From: Akkermansiaceae bacterium | GTDB lineage: Bacteria > Verrucomicrobiota > Verrucomicrobiia > Verrucomicrobiales > Akkermansiaceae | Length of the DNA: 64,000 nucleotides | Direction of reading: 5' to 3' | NCBI GenBank assembly: GCA_903888515.1 | Contig: CAISTY010000240.1 | Span: 1 to 64,000, forward strand | Shown here: one piece after another, positions 53,352 through 61,665 of the stretch | How the letters are laid out: every line of letters begins with the position of its first letter | Position numbering within the stretch: position 1 is the first letter of the stretch | Program-made: the position numbers and the translations under genes | The notes under the pieces: generated by a model | The model's input: only the letters and a program-made list of their open reading frames with translations | Databases searched by the model: none | Told to the model about the DNA's origin: nothing

Positions 53352-53801
53352 TCATTTGGGCCAGAGTTCTTCATTGCTTCCGCTCTCGTAGCTCACTGAC
53401 GCATCAAACTCCCACTCAGATTCATCCTTGCCAGTGAGCCTCGCCCACGCATTACGTTGGGGATAAAGCAAGGCCTCACACCATCCATCAAGTGTCTTTG
53501 GCATCAGTTGTGGATTCGCTAGCGTCGCTTCATAATGCTCCTTACCCTGTGCCACTACAAAACACCTTGCATACAGGAATGCATCGTCGGAATCTCCCGA
53601 CTCGCCAGACTCATTGGCGAACACCTCGCCATCAAGCGCATACAAGCACTGTGACAAATGCTCCTCAAATGCTTCCAACTCTGTGATCGGTAGTGATGAG
53701 AGTTGTTCTTCGAGTGGCGCAATAGCCGTATCTTCGTCGCCTACAAGAAGGGCCTCTTTGTCGATGCTCTCGATGTGATGCCAAAATTCGTCGCGTGTCA
53801 T
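53352..53801 (-). CDS. DUF4240-like protein, possible integron cassette gene
   Basis: A 149-residue acidic protein starting MTRDEFWHHIESIDKEALLVGDEDTAIAPLEEQLSSLPITELEAFEEHLSQCLYALDGEVF. The F-W-x-x-I-E opening, the L-x-x-L-x-x-x-E-L-x-x-F-E block and the 'FLYARCFVVAQGKEHYEATLANP' segment match the DUF4240 pattern seen in bacterial immunity-type and cassette genes. Its function is unknown. The start is ATG 53801, 16 bases after GTTCTCC (minus strand), the same arrangement as in the two downstream genes. The 127-bp attC-like site follows 20 bases after the stop. Confidence 0.7.
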   Translation of the reverse strand: MTRDEFWHHIESIDKEALLVGDEDTAIAPLEEQLSSLPITELEAFEEHLSQCLYALDGEVFANESGESGDSDDAFLYARCFVVAQGKEHYEATLANPQLMPKTLDGWCEALLYPQRNAWARLTGKDESEWEFDASVSYESGSNEELWPK

Positions 53802-53817
53802 AGGTCTTCTTTTTCTT

Positions 53818-53923
53818 GGAGAACAGTGTTGTTCGCCGTGAGGAGGGTGGATAAGTGTTGCGTGGGGGACAAGCGAATTCTGATAATCGATCACGCGGCA
53901 CGCTGATTTACAGACGGTTGGGA
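53818..53923 (-). other. Possible diverged attC/attI-like region
   Basis: GGAGAAC (plus strand 53818-53824, minus-strand GTTCTCC) sits 16 bases before the DUF4240 start, exactly as the outer box does in the two better sites. A possible partner GTTGGGA lies at 53917-53923, with a weak inner pairing (CGCCGTGA with TCACGCGGC). The arms match poorly, so this could be a decayed attC or the edge of an attachment site. The rest of 53924-54165 has an imperfect ATATCCATGGATAC palindrome and no gene I can support. Confidence 0.3.
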
Positions 53924-54165
53924 CTTTGGTTTTGATGCCAGGAATTTCAGGTGGGTTGTTTTTTCAGGAATTGCAAATCAAACAGATATGCCTTCCTCAA
54001 GGTGATGCGATTTCTTGGATACACGGAATATCCATGGATACGAATGATGCGTATTTTTGATTGCCGCGCCCGCGCGCATCCACCATAACCGTCGCTCCTG
54101 TAAACGCCGTGGTGACTGTGTTGCGGCGGCACAACAACAAAGCAAACCAACAGACAGACATCCAC

Positions 54166-54609
54166 ATGAGCAACCACATCCCAATGATCAGTTCCGCCGT
54201 CGCGGGACCTCTCGGCGTCATCCACCTGCCCCGCCTTTGGCAGAAAGCCTCCCTCGAAGCCTGCGGCAAGCTGCACCCCGACTATCCGGGCATCGGCAAA
54301 GGTTACGACAGCATGGTCCTCGCCGCCCTTGGCCTGAGCGAAGCCGCCGTGCGCGAGTTCATCAAGAGCAAGAAGCCCAGCTACACCCAGTTCGAAGCGT
54401 GGATCAAAACCCAGCCGGGCGTGAAGCTTGACAAGGCCACCATCTACAAAAACAACGTCGCCATTCAGGGCTACATCCACGACGACGCCACTCGCCAAGA
54501 CATCCTCGCCGCCTGCGGCCTCGCCGATGACGGTTCGGTAAACCCCGGCGCGGTCGATCTCAACAACCTCGACGACTGGGCGACCTTCCATAAGGAAGTC
54601 CTCTCCTGA
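54166..54609 (+). CDS. DUF5069 domain-containing protein
   Basis: A 147-residue soluble protein matching DUF5069. It has 'IHLPRLWQKASLEACGKLHPDYPGIGKGYDSMVLAALGLSEAAVREFI' followed by 'YTQFEAWIKTQPGVKLD' and a C-terminal 'DLNNLDDWATFHKEVLS'. The family is common in Verrucomicrobiota and has no known function. The start at ATG 54166 is preferred over the track's 54061, whose leader is non-family. It is followed 19 bases later by an MBL-fold gene, and the two are probably co-transcribed. Confidence 0.82.
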   Translation: MSNHIPMISSAVAGPLGVIHLPRLWQKASLEACGKLHPDYPGIGKGYDSMVLAALGLSEAAVREFIKSKKPSYTQFEAWIKTQPGVKLDKATIYKNNVAIQGYIHDDATRQDILAACGLADDGSVNPGAVDLNNLDDWATFHKEVLS

Positions 54610-54628
54610 GTCTCGCGGCTTTCATTTC

Positions 54629-55441
54629 ATGCAAATCCCACTCGAAGACACCGCCGCCGACATCGTCGGCAAGGCCATGCGCGGCCTTCAGATCACCGAC
54701 GAGCAGGTAGCCGCCCAGGCCGGTGTCGCCGCCGCCGCCGTCGCCAGCCTGCGCGAGGGTGCTTACGACGAAACCACCGCGCGCGCCGTCGCGGCGGTGC
54801 TGCACGTCGGGGCCGACGCGCTTTCGGCGATGGGCCACAAAGCATGGCGTCCCCGGCCCGTCGAGATCGCCGGCCTCGCGTGCTTCAACACGCACTTCGA
54901 GGACATGACCGTGAACAGCTACCTCGCCTTCGACCGTGCCAGCGGCCAGGCCGTCGCGTTCGACACCGGCGCGGATTGCAGCGGGATGCTCGAGTTGCTC
55001 GCGCGGGAAAAACTCACGCTCAAGCTCATCCTCATCACCCACACCCACACCGACCACATTCTCGAACTCGACCGGCTCAAGGAGAAAACCGGCGCGCCCG
55101 CGTTCGTCAGCGACCGCGAACCGCTCGACGGCGCGAAGCCTTTCGCCGCAGGGCGCGAGTTTTCGTGCGGCGCTCTCCGCATCGGCACACGGCTCACGTG
55201 GGGCCACTCACCGGGTGCCATTACCTACGTCATCTCCGGCTTGGAAAAGCCCGTCGCCATCGTTGGCGACGCCGTCTTCGCCAGCTCCATGGGCGGTGGC
55301 GGCATCTCCTACGCCGCCGCCCTCCGCACCAACCGCGAGGAAATCCTCACCCTCCCCGACGCCACCGTGCTCTGCCCCGGTCACGGCCCGCTCACCACCG
55401 TCGGCGAGGAAAAGGCGCACAATCCCTTCTTCACCGCCTGA
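54629..55441 (+). CDS. MBL-fold metallo-hydrolase with N-terminal helical domain
   Basis: A 270-residue protein. Residues 1-70 form a small helical, helix-turn-helix-like segment ('ITDEQVAAQAGVAAAAVASLREGAYDETTARAVAAVL'). Residues 80-265 are a metallo-beta-lactamase fold with the metal motif 'LITHTHTDHILEL' (about 135-147), a later His in 'TWGHSPGAITY' (about 192), Asp in 'AIVGDAVFASSM' and 'LCPGHGPLTTVGEE'. This resembles the glyoxalase II/hydroxyacylglutathione-hydrolase-like group. The natural substrate is unknown. A DNA-binding-like start fused to MBL is uncommon. Confidence 0.82.
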   Translation: MQIPLEDTAADIVGKAMRGLQITDEQVAAQAGVAAAAVASLREGAYDETTARAVAAVLHVGADALSAMGHKAWRPRPVEIAGLACFNTHFEDMTVNSYLAFDRASGQAVAFDTGADCSGMLELLAREKLTLKLILITHTHTDHILELDRLKEKTGAPAFVSDREPLDGAKPFAAGREFSCGALRIGTRLTWGHSPGAITYVISGLEKPVAIVGDAVFASSMGGGGISYAAALRTNREEILTLPDATVLCPGHGPLTTVGEEKAHNPFFTA

Positions 55442-55480
55442 TTTTTCACCCACAACCTCAACCTCAAAACCTCATCAACC

Positions 55481-56380
55481 ATGTCTGAAAAAATTGGATT
55501 CGTCGGTGTCGGTCGCATGGGAGCCAACATGGCCCGCCGCCTCAAGGAGTGCGGCTACAACGTCACCGCCGTCCATGACGTGAACCGCAAAGGCGCCGCC
55601 GAACTCGCCGCGGAAATCGGCGCGGAAGCCTGCACCAAACTCGCCCGCGTCACCGAGTTGAGCGACATCGTCATCACCGTCGTCACCGACGACAAGGCGC
55701 AGCTCGCCATCTTCACTAACAAGAAAGACAACCTGCTGCAAGGCGCGGAAGGCCGCGCGTTCATCAACTGCGCCACCATTTCTCCGAAGACCCACGTCAA
55801 GGTCGAGAAGCTCGCCAAAAAAGCCGGGGCCTCCAGCCTCGAAGCCTGCATGGCCTCGTCCATCAACCAGGCCCGCGACGGCACGCTCTATCTCATGTGC
55901 GGCGGCGAAAAGGGCGTCTTCGACAAACTCAAGCCACTCCTCACCACGCTCTCCGACGAAGGCAAGCTCCTGCGCTATATCGGCAAAGCCGGCCAGGCCG
56001 CGCAGGTCAAGGCGCTCGTCAACATGGTGATGAACATCAACACCGCCGGCCTCGCCGAAGGTCTCGGCCTCGGCGCCGCGCTCAAGATCGACCTCAAGAC
56101 GCTCATGGAAGTCTTCTCCCAAACCGGCGCCAACAGCCGCGTGCTGGTGACCGACGGCGAAGACATGGTCAACCGCGACCACTCCTGCTTTTTCAGCGCC
56201 GCCCACGCCGCCAAGGACAGCGGCATCGCCCTCAATCTGGCCAGGGAACGGAAGCTCAACCTCCCCCTCGCCGCCGCCACCCTCGCCCAATACACCAAGC
56301 TCACGAAGCTCGGCTTCGGCGGACTCGACAAGAGCGGCATCGCCGAACTCACGTTCAAAGGCCGCGGGAAGAAGAAGTAG
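55481..56380 (+). CDS. NAD(P)-dependent beta-hydroxyacid dehydrogenase family protein
   Basis: A 299-residue enzyme of the 3-hydroxyisobutyrate/tartronate-semialdehyde reductase group. The Rossmann start is 'IGFVGVGRMGANMARRLKECGYNVTAVHDVNR'. The substrate-binding 'LEACMASSINQARDGTLYLMCGG' has a variant of the usual D-A-P-V-S-G-G. The catalytic Lys is in 'AAQVKALVNMVMNINTAGLAEGL' (about 180). The changed substrate loop suggests a non-standard hydroxyacid. It is the last gene of a same-strand run with the MBL and DUF5069 genes. Confidence 0.85.
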   Translation: MSEKIGFVGVGRMGANMARRLKECGYNVTAVHDVNRKGAAELAAEIGAEACTKLARVTELSDIVITVVTDDKAQLAIFTNKKDNLLQGAEGRAFINCATISPKTHVKVEKLAKKAGASSLEACMASSINQARDGTLYLMCGGEKGVFDKLKPLLTTLSDEGKLLRYIGKAGQAAQVKALVNMVMNINTAGLAEGLGLGAALKIDLKTLMEVFSQTGANSRVLVTDGEDMVNRDHSCFFSAAHAAKDSGIALNLARERKLNLPLAAATLAQYTKLTKLGFGGLDKSGIAELTFKGRGKKK

Positions 56381-56738
56381 CAGGCCGCGTTTTTCTCCGC
56401 CCTCCTGTTGCCAGCAGGAAAGCCCGGCTCGGGCCATGTCTTTGAAAAAATCACCCCGGTCCCGGGGACCTAACGGACGGGCCGCCCGCACGCGGTCAGT
56501 GGAAGTGGAGATGTCGGCGTTGACTTCATAAAGGTGGAAGGTCTTGTCATTTTTCGGCCGGAAGCAGAACACGACGCGCTTGCCATCATATCCCCAGCTC
56601 CGCCTACGGCACCCAGTTCGTCGTTCAAACCTCCAGAGACCTCCAGACGTGGACGGATGTTCTGCAATTCTTTGCTTGCCTTCCCAATGCGGAACCGTTA
56701 ATTTCTAGGCAGATTGATTGATTCCAATCAAAAGTCCG
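56381..56738. pseudogene. Gap with two gene remnants
   Basis: On the minus strand, about 56500-56600 reads 'SWGYDGKRVVFCFRPKNDKTFHLYEVNADIS', a single TolB/PD40-type propeller repeat without start or stop. On the plus strand, about 56597-56665 reads 'YGTQFVVQTSRDLQTWTDVLQ', the motif found at the C-terminus of the secreted protein at 3010. Both are isolated pieces of larger genes, so this gap looks like a junk-yard of decayed exported-protein genes. Confidence 0.6.
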
Positions 56739-59198
56739 ATGTCCATTCTCCTCTATCTGCTTCCTCTCGGGTTGATTTTCGACTTGGTCGGGTATTTGCC
56801 CCCGGCGGCACGTTTGTTTCTGTTATACGGTTTGCTGGCGCTGCCGCTGTGCCTCAAGCCGTCGAAGCAGGCGGGATGGCTGGCGTTGGGACTGGGGTTG
56901 GTCGTGGGGTTGCGTGCCGCCTTGCCGCTGCCGCTGGTGGCGGAGACGGCGTTGTTTCTGGGGATCCATCTGGCGATTTGGACGGTCATGGCACCGGTCC
57001 CGCGGGCGCTGCGGTTGGGGGTGGTGGCCTACGCGTTCATGCATTTGTTCCTGTTCGTTGCGCCGTTGGGCCATCCCGCTCTCGAAGCGATGACAGCGGC
57101 GGGCAACCGTGTTTCACAATGGATCGCCGACCAGCCATTCCATCTGGGTCCAACCTATCAGAATCTCGGCAGCTTCCTGTTGTTTCTGGTTCTATCAATC
57201 TTCAGTTGGGACGGATCGAGGGTGGCCCCGCTGCGCACCGCGAGTTTCGTGTTGGTCGCCATCCTGCTCAACGCGCTGGCCGCAGTGCTGCTGATCGACC
57301 GGGTGGATTTTGCCGCTGATTTCGCCTGGACGCTGAAGTTCCGGGATGCCTTCGGGTTCGCGGAGTTATGGAAGCGCATGCTGGGCATGGCGGTGCTTGT
57401 GTTCCCGGCATTTCTGTTTCTGGCTCATCTTGCCGCCTATCTGATTCTCCATTATACCAGCGCACCGCGATCTAACGACGACTCCGTCCCGCTGCCGGGT
57501 TGGGCCGCACTGCGGGATGAACTGGTGCCCGGCAAGCGCCAGGTCGCGGTGGCCGCAGTGGCGGCCTTGGCGGTGCTGGTGGTGGTTCCACCGACGACAT
57601 GGCGTGCTCCGGATGCCGGCGATTTCATCTTTGTGGATCGGGGGGTGGTGAGTTTCACCAAGCCCGATTACACGCGTTACGGCGAGTCGGCCGGCGGGAT
57701 GTTCGGGATGTTTCCCGAATACGTGCGTCTGTTTGGTTCCAAGGCGGAGGTGGTCAAGGATGTCCCGGCAACCCTTGTTCCAACGAAAACCCTGGTGCTC
57801 ACAAATCTCGACCAGGATTTCGGCGCGGACACGCGCCGGCGGATCTGGGACTTCGTGGCTGCGGGCGGCAAGTTATGGGTATTGGGAGACCACACGTTCA
57901 TCAAGGATGAAAAAACCACCGCCACCGGCGCATCCGTCCCCCCCCCCACCGGCGGACCTGTCAGGAAAGGGATCAATCATCTCAACGAGATGCTGGCCCC
58001 GACACATATCTCGTTCAACAACGATTCGGCGCAGTTTTTTCCACAGGGCTGGTTTCATTCCTATCGGTTTCTCCAGGGAACGCCGTTTGCCACGCTGCGG
58101 GATGATGCCGAGAACCGTCCGGGCATTTTGGTGGGAGCCTCCCTCGAACTGGGTGTTCCCGCGTATCCGTTGGTGTTAGGGCGCTTCGGATATTCCGACT
58201 GGGGTTTGGAAACGCCGGTGGGAGATCGCGGCTACCTTGGAGATTTCAAGTATCAGCCGAGCGAGCGTCTGGGCGACTTGGTGCTGGTGGCGGGTGAGTG
58301 TTACGGCAAGGGCCGGGTGCTGGTTTTCGGCGACACCTCCAGCTTCTTCAACAACAACCTGGCACGCTCCTTCGAACTGCTGCGTGCGTGCCTCGGGTGG
58401 TTGGGCGGATCCAACTGTTTTACTTTTTTCGCGTCCGCCGCGGGGCATTGGATGGCGGCCGCGCTGGTGCTGGGATTGGTGGGGTTGGCATTTTGGTGGC
58501 GGGCGTTTCCGCTGGGTGCGGCCGCCTTGTTAAGCGCCGGGTTGGTTTCCGCGTTGTCGCACGGCACGGGCGGACTGCCGCGTTATGACGAAAAGCTGGC
58601 CCGCAAGCATTTGGCGATGATCGATTTCTCGCACCAACCGAACGCATCGAAGCACTCGGCGATGGATAGCGGGCTATACGGGCTGTCCATCAACCTGCTG
58701 CGCCATGGCCAGATACCGATCATCGCCAATACGTGGGATCCGCACACCCTCGACGTGGCAAGATACATGGTGATGAACGCGCCGCGGCGACCTATTACTT
58801 CCGGCGAGCGGCGCGATCTGATGCGTTTCATGGAGCGTGGCGGAACCGTGATTCTGGGCTGCGGCTACTTGGATGCCGAAGGGTCCCGCGAGTTCCTCGA
58901 ACCGCTCGGCTGCCGGATCGGCAACGTGCCGCTCGGGCGCTTCTTTGATCGTCAGGCATTCGGGCAGACGGTCTCGTTCATGAGCGCTTGGCCGCTTGAA
59001 AAAGTCCCGGACAACGCCAAGGTGCTTTGCGCCTATGACGACTGGGCGCTGATCGTTTCGGTGCCGGTGGGCAAGGGCGAACTCGTGCTGATCGGCGACT
59101 CGGAATTTTTGCAGAACCGCAACGTGGAGGGACATAAAAACCACGATCCCGCCAACACCGCTTTCATCAAAAACCTCCTGGATTCCATCAACCGATGA
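56739..59198 (+). CDS. Giant membrane protein with repeated GATase1/DUF4350-like domains (operon gene 1)
   Basis: About 819 residues. Residues 1-290 contain roughly eight transmembrane helices, starting MSILLYLLPLGLIFDLVGYLPPAARL. Two soluble alpha/beta units then flank another helix pair (about 565-615). The first has 'TLVLTNLDQDFGADTRRRIWDFVAAGGKLWVLGDHTF' and ends 'GKGRVLVFGDTSSFFNNNLARSFELLRACLGWL'. The second has 'RFMERGGTVILGCGYLDAEGSREFLEPLG' and ends 'GKGELVLIGDSEFLQNRN...AFIKNLLDSI'. The 'GG.L..LGD' plus 'G.G....GDS.F' pairing resembles DUF4350/ThuA-like glutamine-amidotransferase folds without an obvious catalytic Cys. Function unknown. It overlaps the next gene by ATGA. Confidence 0.72.
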   Translation: MSILLYLLPLGLIFDLVGYLPPAARLFLLYGLLALPLCLKPSKQAGWLALGLGLVVGLRAALPLPLVAETALFLGIHLAIWTVMAPVPRALRLGVVAYAFMHLFLFVAPLGHPALEAMTAAGNRVSQWIADQPFHLGPTYQNLGSFLLFLVLSIFSWDGSRVAPLRTASFVLVAILLNALAAVLLIDRVDFAADFAWTLKFRDAFGFAELWKRMLGMAVLVFPAFLFLAHLAAYLILHYTSAPRSNDDSVPLPGWAALRDELVPGKRQVAVAAVAALAVLVVVPPTTWRAPDAGDFIFVDRGVVSFTKPDYTRYGESAGGMFGMFPEYVRLFGSKAEVVKDVPATLVPTKTLVLTNLDQDFGADTRRRIWDFVAAGGKLWVLGDHTFIKDEKTTATGASVPPPTGGPVRKGINHLNEMLAPTHISFNNDSAQFFPQGWFHSYRFLQGTPFATLRDDAENRPGILVGASLELGVPAYPLVLGRFGYSDWGLETPVGDRGYLGDFKYQPSERLGDLVLVAGECYGKGRVLVFGDTSSFFNNNLARSFELLRACLGWLGGSNCFTFFASAAGHWMAAALVLGLVGLAFWWRAFPLGAAALLSAGLVSALSHGTGGLPRYDEKLARKHLAMIDFSHQPNASKHSAMDSGLYGLSINLLRHGQIPIIANTWDPHTLDVARYMVMNAPRRPITSGERRDLMRFMERGGTVILGCGYLDAEGSREFLEPLGCRIGNVPLGRFFDRQAFGQTVSFMSAWPLEKVPDNAKVLCAYDDWALIVSVPVGKGELVLIGDSEFLQNRNVEGHKNHDPANTAFIKNLLDSINR

Positions 59199-61627
59199 TT
59201 TTTCTATCCATTCTAGCCAAGACCCTCGCGCTGGCACTGGGGCATCTCTACCCGTGGCTGGAGGCGAGTTGCGGGGTGCCGCGCTTTCTAACGGATTGGT
59301 TCTGTTGTGGCGGACATCTCCACCCATGGCTCGCAGGGGCGTGCTGGGTGGGTGGCGCGGTGTTGGACGTGCGGATCACCAGGAAGGCCATGGACGATGC
59401 TTCATTCACCAAGGTGCTGCGCAACGTGATTGTGCTCAATCTCGCGGCTTTGGTGATCGGTTGGGCGGCGCTCAACGCGTGTGATTACGCGGCGATGCGT
59501 TGGAAGGATGGCATCCCGGTTCTCGCCAGTCTCGTGGGAGGATTGCTCAGCCTCACCGGGCTTTCGGTGGGTGCCCATGGCGGGATGGTCCATCTAACAA
59601 CAATGGCCGGTCCGCTGGAATACGCGACGTCGATCGACCACTTGGCATTGAAAGTGCCTTGTTTGTTTTTCGTTCTGAGCGGGGTTTGGCTGTTGTGGGC
59701 GGAAACGACTCTTCAAAGCGTGCTGCGCAAGGCCGGGATCATCGCGGGCATTCTGCTGGCCGTCACGGTCGTTTGTGCGGGATGCAAGGTGCTGCTTTTC
59801 CTGGGCTTGTTTGATTTCGTCGGTTACGAGAGCGAGGAACTGCCGTTCCGTCCGTTCATGGGTGAAGCGGCCGGGGCATGGCTGTATCTGCCATTCCTGT
59901 TAGGTGCCGGTGCGTTGATCGGACGCATGCTGGTGCCGCCCGCCGTGCCGGAGGCGCCGTCATCCGGCATGCCGCGCGTCCTGCGCTGGAGTGCGGTGCC
60001 ACTCATGCTGGTGTTAGCCGGCATCGTTTGCTGGGAACCACTGGGAAAACCCAAACCCAAGACCGGCAAGTGCGTCATCAGCAGCTATCACGCCCAATGG
60101 TCGCGCTGCGACCGGCCCTACGACCGCGAATGGTATGGCGCGGATTCGGGATATAACTATGCGGTCCTGAAACGGTTTTTCGGGGAGTTTTATCCGGTAG
60201 TCGAGGCGGGTGGAGGGCCCTTGATCGCCAAGGATCTGGAAGGTGCCAGCACGCTGGTGATATATGATCCCGACCGACGCTTCAACGAGGAGGAGATCAT
60301 GCTGGTCCGCGAGTTCGTCCGCAGCGGTGGCGGACTTTTCCTGATAGGCGACCACACCAATGTGTTCGGCGGCACCTCGCACATGAACGAGCTGTGCAGT
60401 CCGTTCGGTTTCCAGTTCCGCGACGACGTGCTGTTCGATCTTGACGAGGATTTCCACCAGATGATGTACCCGCCACAGGAGCCATCACGATTCTGGCACG
60501 GCTTGTCATTGTTCAAACTGCGGGGTCCCGCCTCGATCCGCCCGACGTCCTTCTGGACGCGCAGCATCTATCAGACATACCATTCGAAAGGGGTGCGGGC
60601 GATCTACTCGGTGAACAATTTCTATCCGCCGCCGCACGACAATCCCAAGATGAAGACGGGCACGTTTTGCGTGTCGGCCGCTTCGCGTCATGGCTGCGGC
60701 CGGGTGGTGGCGTGGGCCGATAGCACGATTTTCTCCAATTTCGAGATCTTCTATCCGGGGAAATACGAATATTTGCTCAACACCATGGAATGGCTCAACC
60801 ACAAGGATGATTCGTTTGGCGGAATCGTAAGGCGGATTACGCCTATCCTCGCGCTGGCAGGACTCGCGCTCTTCCTCGCACGACGGCGCGAACCGCGGGT
60901 GTGGTTGACCACGGCCGTGCTGGCGGTGGCGTGCCTGGGCGCGGCACGCATCACGAGCTTGTGGGTAGAGCGACAACAGGCGGCGTTTCCCGCACCGGTC
61001 CGCAGCGCGCAACTGGGACAACCGGCGCAGCCGGTCGAATGGGTATTTTTTGGTGCTCACGCCAAGGATCCCGGGCACAACGTGTGTGGATTCGTTAGTA
61101 ATGAGCCTTATGACCAGCGCTACGAGGTGTTCATCCAGTGGGTCATGCGCAGCGGGCCGTATCCCGGGTTCTACTTGCTGGATAAATGGGCTGACAACGG
61201 GTTATACAAACACCTGCATGAGTCGGATGCGACCACCACCGCGCTGGCCTTGATCGTGCGCAAGCCGGACGACCTCGCGCAATTGGATGCATTGGGGAAG
61301 GTTTCCAAGCGGGCGAAGGATCCGCTGTTGCTCATGTTTTCCAAGACGATTTCCGCAGCGGATGCGGTGGATGGCATCAAACGTGCCGGGCTGGTGAAGG
61401 ATGCCGGGGCATTGGCACGGGTCGCGGAGGCATGGCCGGCCAATGAGGTGGTCATCAGCGACGGCGAGCGACGCTTGTTAGTGGTTGCTGGTGCCGAGCG
61501 CTTCAGCGACCAGGCGATGGGGATATCCGAAAAGGTGGTGCCCGATGCCGGGCAACGGGCGTTATTCAATCAGGCTTTCGGGGTGATCGACCGCTTGTTC
61601 GGGCGAGGTCCATTGGGAGAAAAATGA
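59195..61627 (+). CDS. Giant membrane protein with GATase1/DUF4350-like domain (operon gene 2)
   Basis: About 810 residues. Around ten transmembrane helices lie within residues 1-290, followed by one soluble alpha/beta unit: 'STLVIYDPDRRFNEEEIMLVREFVRSGGGLFLIGDHTNVFGGTSHMNELCSPFG', then 'GCGRVVAWADSTIFSNFEIFYPGKYEYLLNTMEWL'. Two or three further helices and a C-terminal domain follow ('VEWVFFGAHAKDPGHNVCGFVSNEPYDQRYEVFIQWVMRSGPYPGFYLLD'). It shares the '(D/E)FV..GG.L..(L/I)GDHT' motif with gene 1, so the two look like diverged paralogues that may work as a complex. The start overlaps the gene 1 stop. Function unknown. Confidence 0.72.
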   Translation: MIFLSILAKTLALALGHLYPWLEASCGVPRFLTDWFCCGGHLHPWLAGACWVGGAVLDVRITRKAMDDASFTKVLRNVIVLNLAALVIGWAALNACDYAAMRWKDGIPVLASLVGGLLSLTGLSVGAHGGMVHLTTMAGPLEYATSIDHLALKVPCLFFVLSGVWLLWAETTLQSVLRKAGIIAGILLAVTVVCAGCKVLLFLGLFDFVGYESEELPFRPFMGEAAGAWLYLPFLLGAGALIGRMLVPPAVPEAPSSGMPRVLRWSAVPLMLVLAGIVCWEPLGKPKPKTGKCVISSYHAQWSRCDRPYDREWYGADSGYNYAVLKRFFGEFYPVVEAGGGPLIAKDLEGASTLVIYDPDRRFNEEEIMLVREFVRSGGGLFLIGDHTNVFGGTSHMNELCSPFGFQFRDDVLFDLDEDFHQMMYPPQEPSRFWHGLSLFKLRGPASIRPTSFWTRSIYQTYHSKGVRAIYSVNNFYPPPHDNPKMKTGTFCVSAASRHGCGRVVAWADSTIFSNFEIFYPGKYEYLLNTMEWLNHKDDSFGGIVRRITPILALAGLALFLARRREPRVWLTTAVLAVACLGAARITSLWVERQQAAFPAPVRSAQLGQPAQPVEWVFFGAHAKDPGHNVCGFVSNEPYDQRYEVFIQWVMRSGPYPGFYLLDKWADNGLYKHLHESDATTTALALIVRKPDDLAQLDALGKVSKRAKDPLLLMFSKTISAADAVDGIKRAGLVKDAGALARVAEAWPANEVVISDGERRLLVVAGAERFSDQAMGISEKVVPDAGQRALFNQAFGVIDRLFGRGPLGEK

Positions 61628-61665
61628 GTTGCATTGGAGAACCAACCACGTAGTTTATACAGACC

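Noticed and set aside
55475-56572. 365-residue minus-strand ORF
   Set aside because: It is the shadow of the beta-hydroxyacid dehydrogenase gene, with Glu/Gly/Val-rich composition and no motif of its own.
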